Origin: Streptomyces gardneri
GTDB lineage: Bacteria > Actinomycetota > Actinomycetes > Streptomycetales > Streptomycetaceae
Assembly: GCF_006539185.1 (NCBI RefSeq)
Contig: NZ_BJMN01000005.1
Location: 310,001-374,000 of the forward strand
Length of the DNA stretch: 64,000 nucleotides
Reading direction: 5' to 3'
The notes below the pieces were generated by a model. The model searched no databases and was not told where the DNA came from. It was given only the letters and a program-made list of their open reading frames with translations. Below are positions 35,283 to 45,108 of the stretch, piece by piece; position 1 is the first letter of the stretch, and each line of letters begins with the position of its first letter. Position numbers and translations under genes: made by a program.

Positions 35283-37022
35283 TCACTTGCACGTGACCTC
35301 GTCACGCGGGGTGTAGTGCGTCGTGAAGGTCTCGCGCTTCACCTCGGCGCCGCCGTCCTTGAAGACCCGGTCCACCGAGATGTCGAAGCCCTCCAGGGGC
35401 GGCTGCGGCACACAGGTCTCGCCGGTGCCCTCGCGCTTCGCGGGCTCCGTCTCGTTGGTGCGCGGACCGGCCACCGCCTCCACGGAGTCGTACTTCTTCG
35501 TCCCGAGGAAGCTCACGGTGACCGAGGAGTCCGTCGCGCCGGCCTTGATGTAGATCGGCTTGCCCGAGTCGTTGCGGAACTTCAGGTCCAGGCTGCCCCA
35601 GGCGACGGTGGCCTCGCGGCCGGCCGGGTAGCGCTCGATGTAGAAGGAGTGGGCGCCGTACTCGACGGGCTTCACCCCGGCGAAGAACATCGCGTTGAAG
35701 ACGGTGGTCGCCATGGCCGAGACGCCGCCGCCCGGCGCGGACTGGTACCGGCCGTCGAGGATCATCGTGCCGTCCACGAAGCCGTTGTCCGGGGTGCGCT
35801 CGCCGACCGTCTCGTTGAAGCTCCAGACCTCGCCGGGCTGCACGAGCGAGCCGTTGATCAGCTCGGCGGCCCGGCCGATGTTGGTCGTCCGGTAGGGCGC
35901 GGTGGGGAAGTCCACCGTGAAGGTCGACATCTGCTCGGTGATGCCGATGCGGGCCAGCGAGTCGGCGGTCAGCTCGGGCTGCGTGACCTTGGTGGCCACC
36001 GTGGCCGTACGGGCCGCGGCGCCGTCCTTGGTGAGCAGCGGGCTCACGGCGTCGCCCAGCGCCTTCGCGGTGACCTCCTGCCCCGGCCTGCCCTCCGACT
36101 CGACGACGACCTTGCCGTCCCGCACCCCGAGGGTCGCCTCGACCGGGGCGCCCGTCATGGCCGCGAGGGGCTGGGCGACGTCCGGGTCGCGCAGGAGGGC
36201 CTCGGAGTCGAGCGCGGCGCTGAGCCTGCCGTTCTCGGTCTTCACGGAGAGGTGGTCGCCGAGGGTCGCGGGGGAGATCCGCAGCCGCTCGGCACCGGCG
36301 GTGAGCGTCACGGGACCGGAGACGGCGGGCTTGGCGTACGTGTCGAGGAAGCGGGTGACCTCGGAGTCGTCCAGCTTCGGCTCGGTGAGGGCGACGGGGA
36401 GGGTCACGGCCGAGGCGCCCGAAGCGGCGGGGTAGGCGGCGCGCAGGGTCTCGACGGCCCGGTCGGTCTCCAGCTTCTGGCCGGTCACCGCCCGGGTGGC
36501 GACGGCCTCGCCGCCGCGGAAGGCGACGGAGCCCTCGCGGACCTTCCGGTCGTTCTTCTTGGCCAGCTCGGCCACGGCGGCCTTCGCCTTGGCCTCGTCG
36601 TAGGCGAACACCGGCTGGATCTCCCGCTCGCCCGAGGAGAAGAGGCGCCCGATGACGGTCACGGGATCGCGGGACGGGTCGGCCGCCAGCTCGGCGGTCT
36701 TCTCCACGTCCACGGTCAGGCCCGCGGCGGCGGGGGAGACCGTGGCCTCACGGTCGCCGACCTGGACGGGTATCGGCGCGCTCCAGGCGGCCGGGGCCTC
36801 GGCCGCGAGCTTCGCCCGCGCCTCGGCGCGGCTCATGCCGCCCACGTCCACACCGGCGACGCTGGTGCCGGCGGATATGTCGGCCCCGGCGGTGACGAGC
36901 CCCGCCACGTACAGGCCGCCCACGGTGACGGCGACCACACCCGTCGCGATCGCCGCCGTCCGGAGGAGCGGACTGCGCCCCTCACGGGGCGTCGGGGCAT
37001 GGTCGGTCCTGGAGCGGGGCAC
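35283..37022 (-). CDS. VanW-family protein with peptidoglycan-binding-like (YoaR-type) domains
   Basis: A 579-residue membrane-anchored protein. A single N-terminal transmembrane segment (about residues 23-45) is followed by repeated PG_binding_4/YoaR-like domains (about 60-385) and a C-terminal VanW domain (about 400-530, with WSFNETVGERTPDNGFV and APGGGVSAMATTVFNAMF). The C-terminus has a Cys pair (GETCVPQ, DEVTCK). It would act at the cell wall outside the membrane. The GTG start is preceded by GGGAGA; the frame stays open upstream with low-complexity codons. Divergent from the IclR gene. Confidence 0.85.
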   Translation of the reverse strand: MPRSRTDHAPTPREGRSPLLRTAAIATGVVAVTVGGLYVAGLVTAGADISAGTSVAGVDVGGMSRAEARAKLAAEAPAAWSAPIPVQVGDREATVSPAAAGLTVDVEKTAELAADPSRDPVTVIGRLFSSGEREIQPVFAYDEAKAKAAVAELAKKNDRKVREGSVAFRGGEAVATRAVTGQKLETDRAVETLRAAYPAASGASAVTLPVALTEPKLDDSEVTRFLDTYAKPAVSGPVTLTAGAERLRISPATLGDHLSVKTENGRLSAALDSEALLRDPDVAQPLAAMTGAPVEATLGVRDGKVVVESEGRPGQEVTAKALGDAVSPLLTKDGAAARTATVATKVTQPELTADSLARIGITEQMSTFTVDFPTAPYRTTNIGRAAELINGSLVQPGEVWSFNETVGERTPDNGFVDGTMILDGRYQSAPGGGVSAMATTVFNAMFFAGVKPVEYGAHSFYIERYPAGREATVAWGSLDLKFRNDSGKPIYIKAGATDSSVTVSFLGTKKYDSVEAVAGPRTNETEPAKREGTGETCVPQPPLEGFDISVDRVFKDGGAEVKRETFTTHYTPRDEVTCK

Positions 37023-37242
37023 ACGCTCTCCCGGGGCATCGAGGATGGGGGGATCCCCACGACGGTACGCCGAAAGAGTGTCAAATGCACATAAAGGAGT
37101 GATGACCTGCGGGGATACGGAGCGGGGCGGAGCCGGTACGGAGTGTCCCGACGGCCTCCGCGGCGGAGGCCCTCCCCGGGCGGTCCGTGGTCCGCCCGCA
37201 GCCCAGGGCGGCACAGCGTCGGACAGGCCCTAACCTGGAACG

Positions 37243-38007
37243 ATGCCCGCCAACCCCAGCCCGAGCCCCGGACCCCAGTCCGTCGACCGGGCCCTCGCCG
37301 TGCTCGACGCCGTCGCCGACGCCGACCGGCCCGTCGCGGCGAAGACCCTGGCCCGGCGGCTCGGCTGCGCACTCTCGACCGTGTATCACGTCACAGGGCC
37401 CCTGCTCGCGCGCGGCTACCTCGTCCGCACCGCCGAGGGATACGCGCCCGGGCCCCGCGTCCCCGCCCTGCACCGCTCCCACCAGCGCCACCACGGCCTC
37501 GGCGCCGGGACCGGCGAGCTCCTCGGCCGGCTCCGCCGGGCCACCGGAGCGGAGGCGTACCACACCGCCTACCGCGAAGGACTGATCACCGTCGTCGACA
37601 CCACCGCCCCGGTGACCGACGCCACCCACCCCTTCACCCCCGGCCCCGAGGACCGCGCGCACGCGACCGCCCACGGCAAGGCCCTCCTCGCCGCGCTCCC
37701 GCGCCCCCTGCGCCGGCGCTACCTCGCGGAGCACGGCATGGCCCGCTTCACCGAGCGGACCATCACCAGCGCCGAGCGCTTCGAGGCGGAGGCCACCCGC
37801 GTACGCGGCCAGGGTTTCGCCGTCTCGGTGGGCGAGGCGGACCTCGCGTACACCTGCCTCGCCGTGGCGCTGCCCGAGCGCGGCGACGGCATCGTGCACG
37901 CGCTCTCCGTCTCCCTGCCCACCGCCGACTTCGCGCGCCGACAGGGGGAGCTCCGGGCGGCGCTCGCCCGCGCCGTACCCGAGTTTCCGGCCCTGCCGGA
38001 ATCCTGA
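37243..38007 (+). CDS. IclR-family transcriptional regulator
   Basis: A 254-residue regulator. The N-terminal winged helix is SVDRALAVLDAVADADRPVA with ARRLGCALSTVYHVTGPLLARGY (in part); the C-terminal effector domain includes AHATAHGKALLAALP and the family-typical late segment. No ribosome site is visible, but TAACCT lies seven bases before the ATG, so a leaderless transcript is possible. The next gene, an ABM monooxygenase, starts 45 bp downstream and may be its target. Confidence 0.85.
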   Translation: MPANPSPSPGPQSVDRALAVLDAVADADRPVAAKTLARRLGCALSTVYHVTGPLLARGYLVRTAEGYAPGPRVPALHRSHQRHHGLGAGTGELLGRLRRATGAEAYHTAYREGLITVVDTTAPVTDATHPFTPGPEDRAHATAHGKALLAALPRPLRRRYLAEHGMARFTERTITSAERFEAEATRVRGQGFAVSVGEADLAYTCLAVALPERGDGIVHALSVSLPTADFARRQGELRAALARAVPEFPALPES

Positions 38008-38052
38008 CCGGCCCGGCTGGTCCCGCCGGGCGGACCCCCGCAGGGTGGACGC

Positions 38053-38382
38053 ATGATCTTCATCGCCGTCCGCTTCACCGCCCGCCCCGACCACGCCGAC
38101 CGCTGGCTCGACCTGGTCGCCGACTTCACCCGCGCCACCCGCGAGGAGCCCGGCAACCTCTTCTTCGACTGGTCCCGCAGCGTCGACGACCCGAACGTCT
38201 TCGTCCTCCTGGAGGCCTTCGCCGACGCCGAGGCCGGCGCCGCCCACGTCTCCTCGGCCCACTTCACCGCCGGTCTCGCCGCGATGGCCGGAGCCATCGC
38301 CACCACCCCCGAGATCATCAACGTCGAGGTCCCGCAGCAGGGCTGGGGAGCCATGGCCGAGCTCGCCCCGACCGGGGCCTGA
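38053..38382 (+). CDS. ABM-domain quinol monooxygenase-like protein
   Basis: A 109-residue protein of the antibiotic biosynthesis monooxygenase (ABM/YgiN) superfamily: a dimeric alpha+beta barrel with FIAVRFTARPDHADRWLDL, NLFFDWSRSVDDPNVFVLLE and HVSSAHFTAGLAAM. Members oxidise quinols or phenols without cofactors. It follows the IclR gene closely on the same strand. Confidence 0.85.
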   Translation: MIFIAVRFTARPDHADRWLDLVADFTRATREEPGNLFFDWSRSVDDPNVFVLLEAFADAEAGAAHVSSAHFTAGLAAMAGAIATTPEIINVEVPQQGWGAMAELAPTGA

Positions 38383-38463
38383 GCGCCCCGGGCCGCCGCC
38401 CTCCCGCCTGATAGGTTCGCGGGAAACGCAGGCGGGGCGGCGGCCCGAGGGGAGAACCGGCAC

Positions 38464-39498
38464 ATGGCGGTGAGCGGACGGCAGACCGGCAGGCCCACCC
38501 TGGAAGAGGTCGCGGCCCGGGCCGGAGTCGGCCGAGGCACGGTCTCCCGGGTCATCAACGGCTCCCCGAAGGTGAGCGAACAGGCCAAGGCCGCCGTCGA
38601 ACAGGCCGTCGCCGAACTCGGCTACGTCCCCAACCGCGCCGCCCGCGCCCTCGCCGGCAGCCGCACCGACGCCGTCGCCCTCGTGATCCCCGAGACCGAG
38701 GCCCGCCTCTTCGCCGAGCCGTACTTCCTCGACATCATCCGCGGAGTCAGCGCCGAACTCGCCGAAGCCGACAAGCAGCTGCTGCTCACCCTGATCCGCA
38801 GCGACCAGGAGCGCCAGCGCTTCGAGCAGTACCTCGCCGCCCAGCGCGTCGACGGCGTCCTGCTCGTCTCCGTGCACGGCGACGACCCGCTGCCGGACCA
38901 GGTCCGCGCCCTCGGCCTGCCCGCCGTCCTCAACGGCCGCCGCAGCGAGGACGAGCGCGTCTCCTTCGTGGACTCCGACAACACCGGCGCCGGCCGGACC
39001 GCCGTCGCCCACCTCGCCGCCCGCGGCCGGCGCTCCGTCGCCACCATCACGGGCCCCCTCGACATGTACGTGGCCCGCTGCCGCCTCGACGGCTACCGCG
39101 AGGGCCTGGCGGAGGCCGGACTCGCGCCCGACGAGGCCCTGGTCGCCAACGGCGACTTCACCGAGGAGGGCGGCCGGCGCGCCATGCGGGAACTCCTCGA
39201 CCGCAGGCCCGGCCTCGACGCCGTCTTCGCCGCCTCCGACGTGATGGCCGCCGGGGCACGCGCGGTGCTGCGCGAGGCGGGCCGCCGGGTCCCCGAGGAC
39301 GTCGCGCTCGTCGGCGTCGACGACTCGGCCGTCGCCCGCCACATGGACCCGCCGCTCACCAGCGTCCGGCAGCCCATCGAGGAGATGGGCCGCACGATGG
39401 CGCGCCTGCTGCTCCAGGAGATCGCCGCGCCCGGCGAACCGGACGAGCAGCCCCGCCGGATGCTCCCCACCGAGCTGGTCGTCCGCGCCTCCTCCTGA
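38464..39498 (+). CDS. LacI-family transcriptional regulator
   Basis: A 344-residue regulator. TLEEVAARAGVGRGTVSRVI is the LacI helix-turn-helix, followed by the hinge helix region NRAARALAGSRTD and a periplasmic-binding-type sugar domain (VDSDNTGAGR, DVALVGVDDSAVARHMDPPLT in part). GGGGAG lies upstream of the ATG. No sugar-use gene is adjacent, so its regulon cannot be assigned; the CTTGC operator near 9 kb is too far for a claim. Confidence 0.92.
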   Translation: MAVSGRQTGRPTLEEVAARAGVGRGTVSRVINGSPKVSEQAKAAVEQAVAELGYVPNRAARALAGSRTDAVALVIPETEARLFAEPYFLDIIRGVSAELAEADKQLLLTLIRSDQERQRFEQYLAAQRVDGVLLVSVHGDDPLPDQVRALGLPAVLNGRRSEDERVSFVDSDNTGAGRTAVAHLAARGRRSVATITGPLDMYVARCRLDGYREGLAEAGLAPDEALVANGDFTEEGGRRAMRELLDRRPGLDAVFAASDVMAAGARAVLREAGRRVPEDVALVGVDDSAVARHMDPPLTSVRQPIEEMGRTMARLLLQEIAAPGEPDEQPRRMLPTELVVRASS

Positions 39499-39705
39499 CG
39501 GGACGCGGGCCGGGACCTGCGCGGGATCCGCCTCGGGACCCTTCAGGGGCCCGTGCGGCTCCGGTGCGTTCCGGGCCGGTACGGGAGGCCGCGAGCCGTT
39601 CCGAGGTGCAGCCCGCTCCGGGCCCCCGGACAATGGACACCGTACGCGTCCGTATCCGCGACCAAGGCGCCCCACGGCGCCCGACCCGCTAGGGGGCGGT
39701 CGACG

Positions 39706-42700
39706 ATGGCGTTGCGTCAGCCGATCCGGTCACGCACCGCGTCCGGATCACTCCGCGCGTGGACGCTGGTCTATCTCCTGGTCGTGACCCTGCTGACCGT
39801 CGCCTACCTGCAGTTCCCCGCCCGCCACACCACCCTCTGGGCACTCATCGGACTCGGCGGCGTCGTCGCCATCCTCGTCGGCGTCCGTCTGCACCGGCCC
39901 GCCCGGCGCTGGCCCTGGCTGGTGCTCGCCGCCGCCAACTTCGCCTTCGTCGCCGGCGACACCGCCTACAACGCCCTGGAGGGCTTCTTCGGCCAGACCC
40001 GGCCCTTCCCGTCCGTCGCCGACGCCCTGTACCTGGCCACCTACCCGCTGTTCGCCATCGGACTGTTCGGCTTCATCCGCTACCGGGCCGCCGGCCGCGA
40101 CCTCGCGGTCGTCCTCGACGCGCTGATCCTCACCTCGGGACTCGCGCTGCTCTCCTGGGTCAACCTCATCACCCCGCTCGCCAGAAGCGAGGACATGACC
40201 TGGATCGAGAAGGCCATCTCCATCGCCTATCCCCTCGGCGACGTCCTGATGCTCGCGATGCTCGCCCGGCTGCTCGTCCCCGGCGGCCTGCGCTCACGGT
40301 CCGTGCAGCTCCTCACCCTCGGCACCTGCGGCATCCTCGCGTCCGACGTCATCTACGGCACCCTCCAGCTCAAGGGAACCTGGCAGGTCGGCACCCCCCT
40401 GGACCTCGGCTGGGTCGTGTTCTTCACCGCCTGGGGCCTCGCCGCCCTCCACCCCTCGATGACCGGACTGACCGAGCGCGCCCCCGAACCGACACCGCGC
40501 GTCGCGGAGCGCCGCCTCGCGCTCCTCGCCGGCGCCTCCCTCGTCGCCCCCGCCCTGCTCCTCCTCCAGTCGCTCCGCCACGACAAGGACCAGGACATCG
40601 GCGTCATCGCGATCTTCTCGGCCCTCATGTTCCTGCTGGTCCTCGCCCGGCTGTGGAGCATGATGACCGCCCACGGCAAGGCCGAGGCGCGCGAACGCAG
40701 TCTCAGGGTCGCCGCCGCCTCCCTCGTCGCCGCCCTGAGCCCGCGCGAGGTCGCCGGAGCGGTGGAGACGGCCTCCGCCACGCTCTTCGGCCCCGGCACC
40801 GACCACCGGGTCCTCCTCTTCACCCGGGACCGCAAGGGCGGCCTCACCGCCGTGGCCACCGCGGCCCACCCGTGGAGCTGCCGCACCGACCGGCTGACGC
40901 GCCCGCCCACGACGGCCTGGCCCGAGCTCGTCGCCCATGGCGCCCGGCTCGTTCCCGTGGACCGACTCGACCCCGCCGTGGCCGCCGAGGCGGCGCCCGA
41001 GTCCCACGTACTCCTCTGTCCGCTGGAGCTCCAGACACCGGCCGGACGCGAACCGCTGCTCGGCGCGCTGCTCCTCGCCGGACCCGAGAAGAAGCTCTCC
41101 GAGATCGCGGGCCCCGCCCAGTCCCTCGCCTCCCAGGCGGCCCTGGCCCTGGAGCGCTTCGGGCTCAGCGAGGAGGTCAACCGCCGGACGAGCGAGGCCT
41201 ACTTCCGGACGCTCGTGCACAACACCTCGGACGTCATCCTCATCGTCGACGACGACGACACCGTCCGGTACGCGAGCCCGTCCGCCGAGTCCATGTTCGG
41301 TCACTCCCTGATCCCCGGCACCCCGCTCACCGAGCTGCTCGCGCCCGCCGACAAGGCCAGCGCCCTGCGCGTCCTCGCCGACGCCCGGTCACGCGCCACG
41401 GTCGACGCCCGGGACGACTGGAAGCTGCTCCACGGCGGCCCGGGCGGCCCCGGAGGCTCCGCCGACCGCCAGGTCGAGGTCCGGTGCAGCAACCTCCGCA
41501 ACGAACGCACCGTGCACGGACTCGTCCTCACCCTCAGGGACGTCACCGAGCAGCGGAAGCTGGAGCGGGAGCTCACCCACCGGGCCTTCCACGACTCCCT
41601 CACCGGCCTCCCCAACCGCGTCCTGCTGCTCGAACGCATCGAGCGCGCCCTGCTCCGCGGCCGCCGCGAGTCCACCCTGACCTGCATGCTCTTCGTCGAC
41701 CTCGACGACTTCAAGGTCGTCAACGACACCATGGGGCACTCCGTCGGCGACGAACTCCTGGTCGCCGTGGCCCGCCGCCTCACCTCCGTCCTGCGGCTCA
41801 CCGACACGGCGGCCCGGCTCGGCGGCGACGAGTTCGCCGTCCTCATCGAAGGGGCCAGGGAACCCAGCGACGCCGAGACCCTCGCCGCCGAGATCGTGCA
41901 CACCCTCAGCCAGCCCTTCCACCTCACCGACGGTGCCGTCTCCGTCTCCACGAGCGTCGGCATCGCGACGGTCCTCGACAGCGCCCACGCCGAGGAGCTC
42001 CTCGGCCACGCCGACCTCGCCCTGTACGCGGCGAAGGCGGCCGGCAAGAAGCGCTGGCGGCTCTTCCACCCCGAGCTCCACTCCCGGCTCGTCGCCCGGC
42101 ACGAGCTCCAGGCGGGCATGGACACGGCCATCGCCGACCACGCCTTCGCCCTGCGCTACCAGCCCATCGTGGAGGTCGACGGCGGGGCCCCCGCCGGACT
42201 GGAAGCCCTCATCCGCTGGCCGCACGCCCGGCGCGGGATGGTGCCGCCCGACCAGTTCATCACCCTGGCCGAGGAGAGCGGCCACATCATGCCGCTGGGC
42301 GCCTGGGTCCTCGAACACGCGGCGCTCGACATCGCCCGCTGGCAGCGCTCCCGCCCGTACCAGCCACCCCTGTACGCCAACGTCAACGTCTCCGCCCGCC
42401 AGTTCCGCGACCCGGGTTTCCTCGAAGGGGTACGGCGCACCCTGCGCTCCTCGGGGCTGGCTCCGGGCTCGCTCGTCCTGGAACTCACCGAGACCGTCCT
42501 CATGCGCCAGGACACCCAGATCCGTACGACCATGGCCGCCCTGAAGGATCTCGGGGTGTCCATCGCCATCGACGACTTCGGCACCGGTTTCTCCTCGCTC
42601 AGCTATCTCCGCGAGTTCCCGATCGACATCCTCAAGGTCGACAAGTCGTTCATCGACGACATCACGACCGACCCCCAGCAGGTCGCCCTCGTGGAGGGCA

Positions 42701-44286
42701 TCGTGCGCATCGCCGACGTCCTCGGCCTGATGGTCGTCGCCGAGGGCATCGAGCACGAGGAGCAGCGGGCGCTCCTCGCCGAGATGGGCTGCCGCTACGG
42801 GCAGGGCTACCTCTTCGCCCGGCCGATGACCGCCCACCAGGCCGAGTCGTACCTGCACCGCGCCCCGGCCACCGGCGCCCGCCCCGCCCTCCAGCCGGCC
42901 CGGCCCGTCTCCCCGGCCTCCTCGATCCTCCCGGCGGGAACCGTCCCGACCACCGTCGCCGCGACCGCCGCCCCCCGGCCCTCCACCGCGACCACCCCCG
43001 CCACCCGGACCGGCCGGCCGCCGCGCCCGTCCCGCTGGCGCGACCTGGAACACCTCCAGCGGACCAGCCTCATGTGCGACGCCGTCATCGACGAGGTCGA
43101 CGGCCGCCGGATCCGGGTCGGCGAGGACTGGCTCGTCGACTTCGCCTCCTGCAACTACCTCGGCTTCGACCTCGACCCCGAGATCATGGCCTCGATCGAA
43201 CCGGAGGTCAGACGGTGGGGTACCCACCCCAGCTGGTCCCGGCTCATCGGCAGCCCCCGGCTCTACCCGCGCATCGAGGAGCGGCTCACCGAGCTCCTGG
43301 GCGCCCCCGACACCCTCCTCCTGCCCACGATCACCCTCATCCACCAGTCCGTCATCCCGCTCCTCGCCGGCACCGGCCAGATCTTCGTCGAGGCGCAGGC
43401 CCACCGCACCGTGTACGACGGCTGCGTCGTCGCCCGAGGCCAGGGCGCCGAGATCCACCGCTTCCGCTCCGAACGGCCCGAGGAGCTGGCGACCCTGCTC
43501 CGCGGCGCACCCGGGGACGCGGGCCGGCTCGTCTGCATGGACGGCGTCAACAGCATGACCGGCAACTTCCCGGACCTGCCCGCCCTGGCCAGGATCTGCC
43601 GGGAGAACGGCGCCCTGCTGTACGTCGACGACGCCCATGGCTTCGGCGTCATCGGGGAGCGCTCCCCGGACGAGAGCAGCCCGTACGGCTCGCGCGGCAA
43701 CGGCATCGTCCGCCACCTCGGCGAGACCTACGACGACCTGGTGCTGGTGGGCGGCTTCTCCAAGGCGTTCTCCTCGCTGCTCGCCTTCCTCGCCGTGCCG
43801 AAGTGGCTCAAGGACCACCTGAAAGTGGCGGCGGCCCCGTACCTCTACTCCGGGCCCTCGCCGACGGCCTCGCTGGCCACCGCGCTCGCCGGGCTCGCAG
43901 TCAACGACGAGCGCGGCGAGGAGATCAGGGCCGAGCTCTACCGCATGACGGCCCGGGTCCTCGCCCACGTCCGGGGCCTCGGCCTCGCGACGCCGAACAC
44001 CGACGGGCTGCCGATCGTCGAGATCCCGCTCGCCGACGCCGAGGACCTCGACACCGTCGCCGCGTTCCTCTGGGAGCACGGGATCTACGTGACGCTCGCC
44101 TCCTACCCGCTCGTCCCGCGCGACCGGGTCGGCTTCCGCATCCAGATCACCGCCGCCAACACCGACGAGGAGATCGATCAGCTGTGCGAGGCGCTCACGG
44201 CGCTCGCCGAGCGGTTCACCCTCCAGCACACCGAGGCCACGGAGCCCGGTCCCGTCGCGGCCGGTCGCCGGCCGCCGGAGCGGTGA
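39706..44286 (+). CDS. Membrane GGDEF-EAL cyclic-di-GMP protein fused to an alpha-oxoamine synthase domain
   Basis: One uninterrupted frame of 1526 residues. Residues about 15-325 form roughly nine or ten membrane spans. A GAF-like stretch (about 340-490) and a PAS domain (about 500-620, ending LRDVTEQRKLERELTHRAFHD in part) lead to a diguanylate cyclase domain with intact GGDEF at 706-710, then a phosphodiesterase domain with EAL at 833-835, DDFGTGFSSL and KVDKSF. A Pro/Ala/Thr linker (about 1060-1105) joins a complete alpha-oxoamine synthase/class II aminotransferase domain (1118-1505) with CNYLGFD, MDGVNSMTGNFPDL, VDDAHGFGVIGE and the PLP lysine K1353 in FSKAFSS. Membrane GGDEF-EAL proteins (CdgC/RmdB-like) are known in Streptomyces; this C-terminal fusion I do not recognise. 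AGGGGGCGG precedes the ATG. The stop overlaps the methyltransferase start. Confidence 0.9.
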   Translation: MALRQPIRSRTASGSLRAWTLVYLLVVTLLTVAYLQFPARHTTLWALIGLGGVVAILVGVRLHRPARRWPWLVLAAANFAFVAGDTAYNALEGFFGQTRPFPSVADALYLATYPLFAIGLFGFIRYRAAGRDLAVVLDALILTSGLALLSWVNLITPLARSEDMTWIEKAISIAYPLGDVLMLAMLARLLVPGGLRSRSVQLLTLGTCGILASDVIYGTLQLKGTWQVGTPLDLGWVVFFTAWGLAALHPSMTGLTERAPEPTPRVAERRLALLAGASLVAPALLLLQSLRHDKDQDIGVIAIFSALMFLLVLARLWSMMTAHGKAEARERSLRVAAASLVAALSPREVAGAVETASATLFGPGTDHRVLLFTRDRKGGLTAVATAAHPWSCRTDRLTRPPTTAWPELVAHGARLVPVDRLDPAVAAEAAPESHVLLCPLELQTPAGREPLLGALLLAGPEKKLSEIAGPAQSLASQAALALERFGLSEEVNRRTSEAYFRTLVHNTSDVILIVDDDDTVRYASPSAESMFGHSLIPGTPLTELLAPADKASALRVLADARSRATVDARDDWKLLHGGPGGPGGSADRQVEVRCSNLRNERTVHGLVLTLRDVTEQRKLERELTHRAFHDSLTGLPNRVLLLERIERALLRGRRESTLTCMLFVDLDDFKVVNDTMGHSVGDELLVAVARRLTSVLRLTDTAARLGGDEFAVLIEGAREPSDAETLAAEIVHTLSQPFHLTDGAVSVSTSVGIATVLDSAHAEELLGHADLALYAAKAAGKKRWRLFHPELHSRLVARHELQAGMDTAIADHAFALRYQPIVEVDGGAPAGLEALIRWPHARRGMVPPDQFITLAEESGHIMPLGAWVLEHAALDIARWQRSRPYQPPLYANVNVSARQFRDPGFLEGVRRTLRSSGLAPGSLVLELTETVLMRQDTQIRTTMAALKDLGVSIAIDDFGTGFSSLSYLREFPIDILKVDKSFIDDITTDPQQVALVEGIVRIADVLGLMVVAEGIEHEEQRALLAEMGCRYGQGYLFARPMTAHQAESYLHRAPATGARPALQPARPVSPASSILPAGTVPTTVAATAAPRPSTATTPATRTGRPPRPSRWRDLEHLQRTSLMCDAVIDEVDGRRIRVGEDWLVDFASCNYLGFDLDPEIMASIEPEVRRWGTHPSWSRLIGSPRLYPRIEERLTELLGAPDTLLLPTITLIHQSVIPLLAGTGQIFVEAQAHRTVYDGCVVARGQGAEIHRFRSERPEELATLLRGAPGDAGRLVCMDGVNSMTGNFPDLPALARICRENGALLYVDDAHGFGVIGERSPDESSPYGSRGNGIVRHLGETYDDLVLVGGFSKAFSSLLAFLAVPKWLKDHLKVAAAPYLYSGPSPTASLATALAGLAVNDERGEEIRAELYRMTARVLAHVRGLGLATPNTDGLPIVEIPLADAEDLDTVAAFLWEHGIYVTLASYPLVPRDRVGFRIQITAANTDEEIDQLCEALTALAERFTLQHTEATEPGPVAAGRRPPER

Positions 44287-45080
44287 TGGACAGGGCCGGG
44301 TCACCCGGCCCGCCGCGTCCGCAGGACCGGGTGCTGGGACCGCGCCGCAACCGTGACGCCGACTGGAACGCCTGGCCCGTCGCCGACTACCTCGCCGAGA
44401 ACTACCGCAGGCTCCACCCCTGCGACGTCGGCGTCATCCGCCACCACGCCGCCGTCTACCGGACCATCGCCCCCGGCGCCCTGTGCCGCACCCTCGAACT
44501 GGGCGCGGGACCCAACCTGTACCCCCTCATGCAGGCGGGCGCCGCCAGCCTCCGGGTCGACGCCCTGGAACCGAGCGCCGCCAACGTCCGCTATCTGCGG
44601 CAGCAGCTCACCGACGGCCCCGACGACAGCTGGCGGCCCTTCTACACCCTGTGCCGCAGCCTCGACCCCGCGCTCCCGGAGAGCTGCACGGAGGCGCTCC
44701 GCAGGGTCCGGGTCGTCCCCGGCGTCGCGGAGGACCTGACGGACGGCACGTACGCCCTGGCGTCGATGAACTTCGTCGCCGAGAGCGTCACCGAGGACTT
44801 CGCCGAGTTCACCGTCCTCTGCGACGCCTTCGTCCGGGCGGTCCGCCCCGGCGGCCGGCTCGTCGCGTCCTTCATGGAGCGCATGCCGAGCTACCGCATC
44901 GGCACGGGACCGGTCTGGCCGGCCTGCCCCGTCGACGGGGCCGCGCTGCGGGCCGTCTTCGCACCCCGCACCACCGGCCTGCGGATCGAGCGGCTCGCGA
45001 AGGACCGCACCCTGCCGGAGTACGGCGACACCGGCGTCCTGCTGCTGACCGCGCTACGGCGTGACGGTCCCACGGCGTAG
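44286..45080 (+). CDS. SAM-dependent methyltransferase coupled to the GGDEF-EAL fusion
   Basis: A 264-residue class I methyltransferase. Motif I is LELGAGPNLYPLM; ALEPSAANVRYL is the acidic motif II position and PGGRLVASFMERMP motif IV-V. The N-terminal block DADWNAWPVADYLAENYRRL resembles the PNMT/NNMT/TEMT-type and SCO2525-like families that methylate small amines. The ATG overlaps the upstream stop (TGATG), so it is co-translated with the fusion protein; an aminoketone made by the synthase domain could be its substrate. That link is inference. Confidence 0.85.
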   Translation: MDRAGSPGPPRPQDRVLGPRRNRDADWNAWPVADYLAENYRRLHPCDVGVIRHHAAVYRTIAPGALCRTLELGAGPNLYPLMQAGAASLRVDALEPSAANVRYLRQQLTDGPDDSWRPFYTLCRSLDPALPESCTEALRRVRVVPGVAEDLTDGTYALASMNFVAESVTEDFAEFTVLCDAFVRAVRPGGRLVASFMERMPSYRIGTGPVWPACPVDGAALRAVFAPRTTGLRIERLAKDRTLPEYGDTGVLLLTALRRDGPTA

Positions 45081-45108
45081 CGCGGGCGGACCCGGCCGTG
45101 GTCGAGTG

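Noticed and set aside
37101..37233. A 43-codon frame with AAAGGAGTG before its ATG
   Set aside because: Good ribosome site, but the product is Gly/Pro/Arg low complexity with no recognisable pattern and ends just ahead of the IclR start; left out of the gene list.
39499..39705. Candidate terminator after the LacI gene
   Set aside because: GGGACCC/GGGGCCC pairing is short and imperfect; not convincing enough to annotate.
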